From: Mallotus nudiflorus
Taxonomy: Eukaryota > Streptophyta > Magnoliopsida > Malpighiales > Euphorbiaceae
Reading direction: 5' to 3'
Length of the DNA stretch: 64,000 bases
Assembly: GCA_947683625.1 (NCBI GenBank)
Contig: CANTUR010000070.1
Span: 1,674,001-1,738,000 of the forward strand
The translations under genes were made by a program, and so were the position numbers. This document shows positions 22,839 to 33,129 of the stretch, piece after piece (within the stretch, counting starts at the first letter, position 1; each line of letters begins with the position of its first letter). Under the pieces are notes generated by a model that saw only the letters and a program-made list of their open reading frames with translations, searched no databases and was not told the DNA's origin.

Positions 22839-24077
22839 TCTCCCCCTTTTTGACTTTGACAAACTTATTTTGAGTTTGATTAAAAAATAATACAAAGTAA
22901 AGTGTGTGATAATATTTGTGATAATAATGATACCAAATGTAATAAAATATTTTTTTTTATTTCTCCCCCTACGAATATGGACATGATAAGAGATATAAAT
23001 TTATAGATTATTCCCCTTGACAAAAAAATATAAACAACATAAAATATAGCAGGAGGGATAAAAACATGGCATTCTTATGAAAAATGTATTAAAAATATAA
23101 AATATGATAACATGATCATTTAAATAAATGTTAGGTAATGTGAGGAAATAATTTCAAACATATATGCATATAGTCCTACTATAATGCATCACTTCCTATA
23201 GGAACAAAGCAAAGATACACCAAATCTTTGTAAAAATATTCATGCCTTATCAAAGATCAAAACAATTCCTAAGAAGATATTCATGCCTTATCAAAGATAA
23301 AAACCATTCCTAAGAAGAAATTATACATGAATTATGCATGTATAAACACAATAATTAAATATTATACACATGTATAGTAATGCATGCCTTATCACAAATA
23401 AAAACAATTCCTAAGAAGATATTCATGTCTTATCAAAGATAAAAACCATTCCTAAGAATAAATTATACATGAATTATGCATGTATAAACACAATAATTAA
23501 ATATTATACACATGTATAGTAATGCATGTATAAACACAATAATAATAAAATATTATATACACCTATAGTAACAAATAACAAATTCAAATATATTGCTCCC
23601 CCTTTGTCAAAAGCAAAAAGAAAAGAGAGAGATATAAAAAGAAAATGAAAAACAAAAATACTTAAAATCTTTATAAAATCTATATCATACATAAAGTAAG
23701 CAAAATAAGACCTTTTGTAATATATGATGTACGACAAAATTAATCATAATGTTAATATGCATGCAAAAATTTAAACAAATTTTCTCCCCTATATCAAATA
23801 AAAATATAATATGTCACTAACATAAAAACATTTTTTGAGGGAGTTTTAAAATTAAAAACAAACTAAGTACACATGTTAAAAAAAATTAACTAGGTACACA
23901 TGCAAACTCAAATTATTTCTCCTCTGACAAAATGCAAAAGGAAATTTAAAAAGATAAACCAAATATAAGTTGACGAATAAAAAAAATTTTAAGATCAAAA
24001 TATTTATCAATCAAAGTAATCAATAAGCACGACATGATTTCACATGAAAACAGTTTAACCATCAATTAAACATAAAA
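22839..24077 (-). other. 3' noncoding region with several PPT-like tracts
   Basis: Noncoding. The true PPT (minus strand AAAAAGGGGGAGA) is at 22839-22852 beside the LTR. Further CTCCCC-type tracts on the plus strand occur at 22961-22970, 23011-23018, 23594-23606, 23781-23790 and 23916-23928, so the region carries a series of polypurine runs on the element strand. The host copia shows the same pattern. A roughly 142-bp tandem duplication lies at 23241-23525. Confidence 0.7.
23241..23525. repeat. Tandem duplication, about 142 bp x 2, with 41-bp sub-repeat
   Basis: The block starting CATGCCTTATCA at 23241 recurs at 23383. Within each, a 41-bp unit (CATGCCTTATCAAAGAT..ATTCCTAAGAA) is itself duplicated (23241 and 23282; 23383 and 23425). 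A short extra piece (GCATGTATAAACACAATAAT) follows at 23525. Confidence 0.75.
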
Positions 24078-25470
24078 TTAAGATAAACTAGAACCATCAA
24101 TCATGCCTAGTGCGTGCTTAATGAAATTTAATCTCTTTTCATTCAGAGGTTTGGTGAAGATATCTGTAAGTTGATTATTTATATTAATAAATTCAAGTGA
24201 GATATCACTAATTTAAACATGATCACGCAAGAAATGATGTCTAATGTCTATATGCTTAGTTCTAGAATGATGAATGTGATTTTTGCTAAGGTTAATAACA
24301 CTTGTATTGTCACATTTGATTGGAATGTGATGAAGTTTTACACCATAGTCTAACAATAATTGTTTTTGCCATAAAACTTATGAACAATAAAGATTTGTTG
24401 CAATATATTCAACTTCGGTTGTGGATAAGGCAACCAAAACTTGTTTCTTACTAAACCAAGAAACTAAACATTATCCTAAAACTTAACAAGTTTTGAAAGT
24501 GCTTTTTCTATGTAGTAAACTACATCAGAATAACTAATCAAGTCAAAGGATGAACTCTTAGGATACCAAAGTCCTAAATGCATTGTACCACAAAGATATT
24601 TGAAAATTGTTTTGATAGCATTCAAATGAGACTCTCTAGGACTTGATTGAAATCTAGCATGTAAGTAAGTAGCAAACATAATATCGGGTTTACTGGCAGT
24701 TAGATAAAGAAGAGATATGTTCATACCTCTAAATCTCTTTTCATCAATCGGTTTGCCATTCTCATCTTTGTTAAGTTTGGTTGTGGTCCTCATTGGAGTT
24801 TTACTTATCTTAGCTCCATCCATGCCAAACTTCTTAAGAAAATCTCTTGCATACTTGGTTTGATTAGTGAAAATCCCATTTTTGCATTGCTTGATTTGTA
24901 GTCTAAAAAAGAATTTAAGTTCACCTATCATACTTATCTCAAATTCTCTTTGCATTAAATTAGAGAATTTCTCACACAAGCAGTGGTTGGTAGCACTGAA
25001 CATAATGTCATCAACATATATTTGAACAATTAATAAATCGTGCTTGGATTTCTTTATGAAAAGAGTTGTATCAACTATTCCTTTAGAGAAACCTTTCTCT
25101 AATAAATCTTTCATACCAAGCTCTAGGAGCTTGTTTCAATCCATATAATGCTTTGGAAAGTTTGAATACATGATTTGGAAAATCAAAGCTTTCAAAACTT
25201 GGAGGTTGTTCAACATACACCTCTTCTTCAATAAAATCATTTAAAAATGCACTTTTAACATCCATTTGAAAAAGTTTGAAATCCATGAATGATGCAAATG
25301 TAGGTAGCATCCTAATAGCTTCTAACCTTACAACAGGGGCAAAGGTTTCATCATAATCAATGCCTTTCTCTTGATTATAGCCTTTAGCTACTAGTCTAGC
25401 TTTATTCCTAGTTATGACACCTTGTTCATTCATCTTATTTCTAAACACCCATTTGGTGCTTATAATGGGA
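24078..25470 (-). pseudogene. SIRE-type RT and RNase H fragment
   Basis: The two long frames 25083-25448 and 24476-25114 overlap and form one RT: FRNKMNEQGVITRNKARLVA, YDETFAPVVRLEAIRML, MDVKSAFLND, LYGLKQAPRAWYE, then the intact catalytic motif YVDD at 25007-25018 and TASKPDIMFATYL. RNase H starts LGLWYPKSSSFDLISYSD, then is damaged near 24490-24520, and later shows CDNTS and RTKHIDIRHHFLRD (about 24230-24330) and the pol C-terminus ending at a stop at 24078-24080. The RT core looks close to functional, but the protein lacks its N-terminus, integrase and protease, so it is a fragment. Confidence 0.85.
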
Positions 25471-26722
25471 TGAATAGGACTATTAAATAAAATGAAAAAT
25501 TAAATTAATTCTTTACAAGAATTGAATGGAAGTTGATAAGGAAGAATGAAGAACACAAAGATTTAAGGAGTTCAAATTCAATAACAATCCTACGTCTCCA
25601 CCTAACTTATCCCCAAGTTAGGATTTTCAATCATCCACAAGATTGATATTACATAAGAGTTTTATGGCTCACTCTTATAACCTTACAACATGAGTTTTCA
25701 AGGCTCACTCACAAAACCAAAACCCAAGTGTTTCAATGGACAACACTTAAACCAATTCCTTTAGAAATAAATCTCACTTCCCTTCTAATCTAACCCAAGA
25801 TTTAAAATGAAGAGAAATTCTATTTCTAACACACACCCAACTCTCATAAAAGTTATATAAATAAATAATTATTTAAGAGAATTTAAGAGCTCAATGAATG
25901 CTTAAGAAAGAATGAATGATAAATAAGTTTTTTTAACTTCCATTCAGCTCTAGAGGTATTTATACTTAAAAATATAGATGTTGGAGGTGCAAATGATGTG
26001 TCCAACATCTATATTTTGAATCATTGAAAGTGATATTGTCAGATAACTATTCATGGATTGAAACCACGATTAGCTACTCAAAACGTTTGAATTTACCCAC
26101 ATTTTCTTTCTATAAGATTTAGATATTTGAATTATCTTTAAATATCATTTTGAATCACCTAAATTGGACATCTGTAACTCAAGATATGTCCAAATTACTA
26201 AGAGCTATGCAATTTGAAATGCAAATACTGTTAGACAACTATACCCAAGTTGAACCTATGATTTTCTATTTAGGAAGTTTAAATTTTTCCATACTTTCTT
26301 CATAAAAGTTTTAGATATTTTACTTATCTTCCGTATCATTTTTAATCACCTAAATTGGACTTCTATAGCTCAAGATATGTCCAAAATACTAAGAGATGTG
26401 CAATCTGAGATGATAGACGTATACATGGATTTTGACTCAAAATTTGCATAACCAAATGAACTTGGATTTTGAAAAATAAGCCCAATTCAAAAATCTCAAG
26501 ATGTCTACTTCAAATTTAAAGAAAATAACTTTCTTATTATAAAGTTATAAGGATGTCAAAAGTCTCGTTAAATCTCAAAGGTCTAATCAGCCTAAGATAA
26601 TTATACTTCATTTTAACTTCCAATAGAGTCCTAACTTATACACACTTAAATAAAAAAAATTAAATGCTCAACATCAAGTTTGTTAAGATCAAAATTAAGA
26701 TTGATTATTGCTAAAGTCAACA
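25471..26722 (-). repeat. 5' LTR of nested SIRE-type element
   Basis: Aligns with 21547-22837, including the internal near-duplicate block with GATATGTCCAAA.TACTAAGAG. It ends GTCAACA at 26722 and is followed by TSD CATGA (26723-26727). It is truncated by about 24 bases at the junction with RT (25470/25471). Confidence 0.85.
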
Positions 26723-26727
26723 CATGA

Positions 26728-27510
26728 TTTGTATGGTTTCGGTTTATTTTTTGTATCTAACACTCTATCATAATTATTTATCAAGAAAATTTAATTTATG
26801 TAATGTATAAATTTTATTTTTAATATTTTTTATTAAATAATTAATTATTGAATTTTATTGAATCTATTAATTATTTAAATCAAGCAAATTTATTTCATAT
26901 ACAAAATTTATTTTATTGATTTCCTATATGCATAATTTACTTTTAATATAGTTTATTAAAAAATTATTATTTAAAAAATAATTTGTTGAAATTAATTTTT
27001 TAATGCTTGATTATGTTGATTTATTATAATAATTATAATAGTATTTAATTTAGTTGAAATTTGATTTAGTTTGGAGTCAAATTGATGCTTAGGGACCTAA
27101 TTGGCATGTTTTTAAGACTTGATTGGAAAATATTTCAAACTTCAAGGACTAATTTGCAATTGTTCGTCACGAGCCAATGGGAGCAACTTGTGACCGTTAG
27201 AGCATCAGAGGGCAATGCCCCTCAAGAGTGCTACTCATGATCATGAGCAGCTTATGAGGAGCGCACTATCCTTTGAAACTTTAAATTCTTCTAGGATTTT
27301 GTTTCTCTTTTGTAGTACTCCGATTTTGCAATGGTTGGTTCCTATTTTAATTATTTTTATATATTATATTGATATTTTTTTACCTAATTCATGCCTATAT
27401 AAACTCCTTTAACTCCTGCTTTCTTTATCTTCACATGACAATATGTAATCAAACTCTATTTTTCTAGGAAAATTCTCTCATATATTATCTAAACTCCAAG
27501 TGCATTCTCC
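26728..27510 (+). other. Copia spacer between pol and env-like ORF
   Basis: AT-rich, noncoding. At 27160-27260 is a less AT-rich patch with the perfect palindrome CTCATGATCATGAG (27234-27247) and related pieces (CACGAGCC, GAGCAACTTGTGACC). It resembles the CTCATGACCATGAG-type motifs in this element's LTRs (11970-12110 and 49470-49640). It lies about 260 bases upstream of the env-like ORF start. Confidence 0.55.
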
Positions 27511-28760
27511 ATGGCTCCAACGAAGAAAACTCAAGATGTTGGTTCATCCTCAAGGAGAGCAACAAAAAACCAACCTAAGAAGATTCCTCCTACCTTCTAC
27601 TCCTCTTCATAAATTAAGCAAAGACTTGCTCAATTTAGAGAAAGAAAAATCATCTCCTTTAAATTTATGTTTTAAGCTACTTTAGAGAAAATAGGGTGCT
27701 ATAATGAAGTTAGGACCATGCTTGAGAATGTGCGTATGTACAACCTTGCCTTTACTCCTTATCCTACCTATCCATCTTTAGTTCATGAATTTCTCTCTAC
27801 TTTTTATTTAAGGACTCACCATTTAGATGAGCAAAATACCTTTAATAGTATAAGGTTTAGAGTGGGAGGGAGAGATATATTTTTAACATCTCAAGAATTT
27901 GATGATATTTTTAGGTTTAAATTAGGGGGTCTAACTTCTCTAACTTATACTTAGCTTCTTACTCCTTTTTTGTCTCAACATGATAAACCTAAAGCAAAAA
28001 CTTTTGAAGCAGGTCACATCAACTCTCTTTGCTTCAAAATCTCTTTGGTATGTGTATAGGTTTATCACTTACTCCATTCATACTAAGGGACTAAGTAATG
28101 CAGCTATCTCCTTTGATGACTTATTTTTTTATAAGATGTTTTGTTCAGGCTGTGGATGTTGAGTTAGGTAGATGGCTTTAATGGAGGCTTTGGTTAGTTA
28201 GTGATAGTGTTAGTGGTGCCTTATATATGGGAGGGTTTATCACTTGAATTGCTCATCACTTTAGGATCAACTTGAACAATACTCCTTTCATTCCTCCTTC
28301 TTTACTTGATGATAACCTCTTAAGAAACTCTAGGCAATTCAAGCTTGTTAGAAATTCTTGGATTCGGAAAGACAAAGTAGGAGATGAAGATGTTAATGAG
28401 GAGCTAGAACAAGATTTAGAAGACATTAAGCACATTGGCACTTATGGTTTTAAAGGTGTTCAAATTAAAGAAGAAATACCTCAAAAGCATGCTCCTCCTC
28501 AATTTCAAAGAAAAAGGGCAAAAGGACCTTCTACCTCTCAAAGTGTTGATGAAGAACCCGCTTAGGTTGGAGGATTTTTTTATCATCTCTCCTTTGTTGA
28601 ATCCAACTTCAATAGTAGGTTTGATCAAGTGGCATAAGACTTTATCATTTTGAGAATAGGATGGATCATATGGAGTATGATATTCATTAATTATATGCTT
28701 ATCACAACATACAATGCACTTAGACTCCTCATCCTCCTCCACAAGATTAGATTTTTTTTA
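27511..28760 (+). pseudogene. SIRE env-like ORF / plant transposon-protein type ORF
   Basis: Extra ORF between pol and 3' LTR, the position of the env-like ORF in SIRE elements. It starts at ATG 27511 (MAPTKKTQDVGSSSRR, basic and low-complexity). The core at 27718-27954 has LVHEFLSTFYLR, IRFRVGGRDIFLTSQEFDD and FRFKLGGL. A later part (28272-28565) is rich in E, D and K with RKRAKGPSTSQSVDEEPA, then FNSRFDQVA and MDHMEYDIH to about 28757. Several stops and frameshifts split it. The core matches the pattern in the Athila ORF at 7631-7825. No transmembrane or fusion segment is obvious, so calling it an envelope protein is not supported by what I can see. Confidence 0.6.
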
Positions 28761-29022
28761 GTATATGTTTGGTTTATTTAATATTTATTTTTAGTTTTTT
28801 TAAGCTTTTAGATGTTAGTTTATGTCTTGTGTATTGTTGTTTGTATTTTTCATTTACAATTGATATTCCAATGTTATTATAATTCTATCATTTTTTAATG
28901 CAATTTATATTTTGCTAAAATTTTCTTTTGCAATTTGAAAAAGGAGGAGAAATAACTGAGTTTGCATGTGTGTTCAATTAAATTTCTTTTTAGGGAAATA
29001 ATTATTTTTTAAAATATGTATT
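28761..29022 (+). other. Copia 3' noncoding segment with PPT-like tract
   Basis: AT-rich stretch after the env-like ORF with a purine tract AAAAAGGAGGAGAAA at 28938-28952. It is interrupted at 29023 by the Tat element and continues at about 45830. Confidence 0.5.
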
Positions 29023-31134
29023 TGTAAATGGTGGGTTTAGCGCACGTGCAAGATTTTAGCAACCGCGACACTATTTAAGCTCAGGACCTTAGGGAACACA
29101 CTACTATGCCACAAAGTCACATCGTGGAGAAGAGGAGTCACCAACCATGGTAATAATTAGGACAATTCTATTAGTGGTACTCGATTCTCTAAAAGAAAGT
29201 TAGCACCACAACTAAGAGATTCTGGGAACGGAATACTAACATCTCTTAGTCTCGTGTTCATTTAGAATTACTTTATAAATTATTACTTAATTCTCTAATT
29301 ACATGCAATTTTATTAAACCCTATTTGAACATCCATCTAACCCTAAAGCATCTAGTTAATAAAATCACATATAAAAATGCATTCAAGCGCGTCGTCCCTA
29401 AGTCTAAACTAAGGTTAATTTTAATGAAAGTTAGCTAAATTTACATTTTTTATTTACAAATGAATGGACCAAAGGTGGGCCTACATTTTAATTAGTAAGC
29501 TTAAGTCTATTTTTTCAATTATCTACAGGGAATGGGCTTAAGTCTATAAAATTTTAAAGGAAAAGTTGAATTAGTGGGCCTAAGTCTAACTTGATTTTGT
29601 TTTAAGTAAAATGTGGGCTTAAGTCTATTTGTTTTAAAAGTAATGAATTTAAATGAGTTGAGCTAAATCTAAATAAATTTTAATTAACTAAAAATGGACT
29701 TAAAGTATAATTAACCTAAAATGGGCCTATATTGGTTTTAATTGATTAATTAACCTAAACCATTTATAAACCTATTTTAAGTGAATTGGACCTAATCGTG
29801 GGCTTGGGGCCCAAAAAGGATAAAAACATCATAACAAAATCATATCAAATACAAGATTTATGTGATTTTCTAAAAACCCTAAATCAATTTACATCCAACC
29901 CTAAATTAATCTACACATAATTGATTTTAATTGATTTTTACCTAATTGAACCTAAATTACTAATTCATTTTAAAAGCAAAAAAGTAAAATTTTACTATTC
30001 CAACTACTGAGGTTATTACAATATTCTACATACTGGAAATTAAAATTAATTACAAACCCAAATTAAGTAACACATAAAACACATAAAAATAATAATAAAT
30101 GCAGAAACCCTAAAATCTAATCACAGTTTAAAATCCATGGCATTCCATAAATCTTCTATTTGATTTCTGGATATTTGGCAGTGACCTCATCAATCCCCAA
30201 TTGGATTCCAAAAGGAAAACACACAAAAAAGAAAAATCACAGAAATCACATTAGCCAAATGAGTAAAATAACAAAATAACAATTAAAGGAAATTAAATTA
30301 AAAATAAAATCAAATAACAATTAAAGGAAATTAAATTAAAAAAAAATCAAAAGATAAGAGAAAATGGAAATAAGATGTTGTGCATCTGCTCTTGGATGGC
30401 CCCTTAGATTGGGATTGTCATCATTTTTAAACTCAATATTTGATTCTGGACAAGGACTGATTACATTCAAAGACACAAATTTTCTTTTTAAAGCCTTTGA
30501 AGAATAGTATTAAGAAATTAGGGTTTTGAGAAATAAAAGAAATCAAGATTTTGAGTGTTATGTAGGTTTTCTTCTCAATAGCGTCTTTAGTTTTTTTCAC
30601 AATTATAGGGTTTTCACGCAGTAGGGTTTTTTTCTTTCACATCATCCTCCCCCTCACTCACGCAGTCTTTGCCTTTTAAAAGTAGAGACCTATGAGCTGA
30701 CCTTCCTCAATTCCAGGAAACAGACTCTATCTGTTTAATTTTCAAAATTTTTTACATGTTTTGACCATGTTATCTGCTAAAAAAAATAAAAAAAAATAAA
30801 TTTTTAACCAATAAAAAAAGAGAAAAATTTACTAAAAAAATTGAAAAACAGGATGTTTCATATATTGACATTGAGCAATGCCAGTTGGCATTGTACAATG
30901 TCGGTCAAAATTACACAATGTCGATTGGCATTAATGATGCCGATCTTCAAAAATTAATTTAATTACCAAAAGACCCCTGAAAACTTTATTTTTTGCAATC
31001 AAATCCTAAAAATGTTTCAATTTAGTCCTTAAAGTCCAAAAAACCAACAACTAAGTTCAATTTTTTAATAAATTTTATCATAGGGGCTTACATCATAATT
31101 GTGCACAATTGCATCCTAAAATTGGGTGCTTACA
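29023..31134 (-). repeat. Tat 3' LTR
   Basis: Plus strand TGTAAATGGTGGG ... GTGCTTACA, with TGTA/TACA inverted ends. It aligns with 44063-45829 and 46674-49113 through shared blocks such as GGTACTCGATTCTCTAAAA. Near its right end (30866-30953) it carries copies of an AATGTCGATTGGCATT unit. Confidence 0.85.
30866..30953. repeat. Near-palindromic AATGYCGATTGGCATT array in 3' LTR
   Basis: About four units at roughly 20-bp spacing: AATGCCAGTTGGCATT (30877), AATGTCGGTCA (30897), AATGTCGATTGGCATT (30917) and ATGATGCCGAT. Related arrays lie at 48728-48880 and 32915-32993. Confidence 0.75.
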
Positions 31135-31150
31135 GTTGCCCCCCTTTGTC
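31135..31150 (-). promoter_or_regulatory. Polypurine tract of Tat element
   Basis: The minus strand reads GACAAAGGGGGGCAAC immediately before the LTR start TGTAAGCACCC. Position and composition are those of a plus-strand priming site. Confidence 0.8.
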
Positions 31151-31279
31151 GATGTTTGCTTGACAAATTATAGTAAAGCAATAGAAGCACACAATTTCAA
31201 TAAAAAGAAATTAGGACACTTAATTGTATCCTAATTGACAAATTGATGCTCAAATTACTATGAAATTTTAAGCAAGATG

Positions 31280-31920
31280 TAATGTTTAACAAGTTTCACT
31301 ATATTTCTTACAGAACGTCTAGTGAACTTTATGCAAATGAGTTTTGCTATATTCCCTGTAGGATATTTAGCGATAACGAATTGAAAGTCTGCTATAGTTC
31401 ATGTGGAATGTCTAGCAATGATGAATTAAAAATCTGCTATAGTTCATATGGAACATCTAACAATGATGAATTTCGCTATATTCCTTGTGGGACGTTTAAC
31501 GATGCATACTATATTCCTTTTAGGATGTTTAGTGATAATGAGTTTCATTATATTCCCTATAGGACGTCTAACGATGTACACTATATTCCTTGTAGGACAT
31601 CTAGTGATAACGAGTTTTATTATATTCCCTAATGGGATGTCTAACAATGTACACTATTTTTCTTGTAGGACATCTAGTGATAATGAGTTTCGTTATATTC
31701 CCTGTGGGACGTCTAACAATGTACACTATATTCCTTGTAGGACGTCTAGTGACAATAAGTTTCGTTATATTCCCTATGGGATGTCTAACGAAATGTATGC
31801 AATGAAGCTTGCTATATTCCTTATAGGACATCTAGCAAAAATGATAAAAAGCATGTTATAGTTCCTGTGGAATGTCTAGCAATTTAAAATCTGCTATATT
31901 CTCTGTTGGATGTTTAGCGA
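31280..31920. repeat. Compound 72-bp minisatellite (39 + 33 bp), open on both strands
   Basis: About eight to nine diverged copies of a 72-bp unit made of two related halves: one with TATATTCCTTGTAGGACGTC then TAGTGATAATGAGTTTCG (39 bp), the other with TATATTCCCTGTGGGACGTC then TAACGATGTACA (33 bp). Both halves and the sum are multiples of three, which explains the long overlapping frames on both strands (31282-31632, 31448-31861 +; 31444-31647, 31601-31831 -). It lies between the antisense ORFs and the 3' LTR, the hypervariable 3' region of Tat elements, a known seedbed of satellite repeats. Confidence 0.85.
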
Positions 31921-33129
31921 CATCACCATAACTATGATGTAGTGTCTGGTGGTAAATGTTTGAAAAAAGGTCATGTTATAACCGCTGTTGAAGTATATAA
32001 CATATGGAATTTGAAATTCATGTTATGACTATTGTGCAACACATAACATGATAATTTTGAAAATTTGTGTTTCAACTACTGTGTAACATGAAACAAATTT
32101 TGACATTTGATTGAAATGATGCATGTAGAAATGCAAAATTGAATTCTGTAATTTTGTTATGTATTAAGTACTTGACAGAGAATTCAGAATCACAGACTGG
32201 TTGCAGATTAATAATTCAGTGAATTATTAATTTGATGAAATGAATGTCATGATTTAATTAGGAATGAATTCCTAATCATAATGCAATTATGGACCAAATT
32301 GTAGCAAGAGAACTTGGATCCATATGCAAACAAAGTAATGGACCAAAGTGGATATTTTCCACTTTATATATTCCCTCCTTTTTGTAAGTCTCATTTCATT
32401 CTCTCTTCTTCTTCATTTTCTTTCCTTTTCATTTCCTTTCTTTGTATTGATTTTCATTTCTTGATTTCTTGATCATCTGATGTCTGATTTGCAATCTGTT
32501 AAATCCTATGGCCTCCTTACAATACAAACAACATGAGAAAGCATAGATTTCAGAAAATTAAAGGATTCTACCTCCTTGTTTTCCTCAAAAAGATCTTGGA
32601 CTTCGAGATGACTCAATTATTTTTCCTTTGACTCATTTACACACCCACAGGTGTAGAGATGTGGGTAATGAGGTAACATTTTACTGCTTCTATTTATTTC
32701 TACAAAAATATTACCTACACAATTAATAATCAGAGTTAGTTTCAAAGTAGAAATTAACATGCATGTTAATTAGATTAAACAAGAAATTAACTAAAAATGC
32801 ATGATAAAATTAAAATTAAATTCTGAAAATGTGAAATTCAGCCTTTGGGTAGCCTGTATGACTAATCGGATGTCTAGAATTCAAGTCAGAATTCTGAATT
32901 TTCGATCAGCTCTGACAATGTCGATTGGCAATTCGGAATGCCAATTGGCATTCTAGATTGCTAGTCAGTAATCTACATTGTCGATTGGCATTTTTGATTC
33001 TTAAATTTTTTTTGAAAGAAAAGGATTAATTTATTAATCAATTATTCAATTCTTTTGATTCAAACTTTCGATTAATTAATTAATTTTTTAATTTTTTAAT
33101 TTATTATTTTAAAATTTAACCAGTGTCTA
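31921..33129 (+). other. Region upstream of antisense ORF, with palindromic repeats
   Basis: AT-rich, no gene seen. 32340-32480 has a TATATATTCCCTCC and CTTCTTCATTTTC-type stretch that could be a promoter and leader for the plus-strand ORF. At 32915-32993 are three copies of the LTR-type unit (CAATGTCGATTGGCA, AATGCCAATTGGCATT, CATTGTCGATTGGCATT). The middle one sits in a perfect 18-bp palindrome, GAATGCCAATTGGCATTC, at 32936-32953. Confidence 0.6.

Larger units (their letters stand above)
21547..26722 (-). mobile_element. Internally deleted SIRE-type copia element with TSD CATGA
   Basis: Minus-strand element with 3' LTR 21547-22837, PPT 22839-22852, 3' noncoding region 22853-24077, RT/RNase H 24078-25470 and 5' LTR 25471-26722. 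PBS, gag, protease, integrase and the N-terminal part of RT are gone: RT sequence abuts the LTR directly at 25470/25471, and the 5' LTR lacks about 24 bases at that edge. The TSD is intact, so the deletion happened inside an already inserted or a defective copy. LTRs are more alike and pol is more readable than in the copia host, so this insertion is younger. It lies between the host pol and env-like ORF. Confidence 0.88.

Noticed and set aside
27511..28760. True viral-type envelope gene
   Set aside because: No signal peptide, fusion peptide or transmembrane segment is visible; the core fits the plant transposon-protein / ATHILA-ORF pattern instead.
31282..31861. Overlapping ORFs of up to 137 codons on both strands
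   Set aside because: They are produced by the 72-bp minisatellite whose period is a multiple of three; there is no sign of an independent gene.
31280..31920. CRISPR-like regularly spaced repeats
   Set aside because: The units are contiguous diverged minisatellite copies without unique spacers, inside a plant retroelement.
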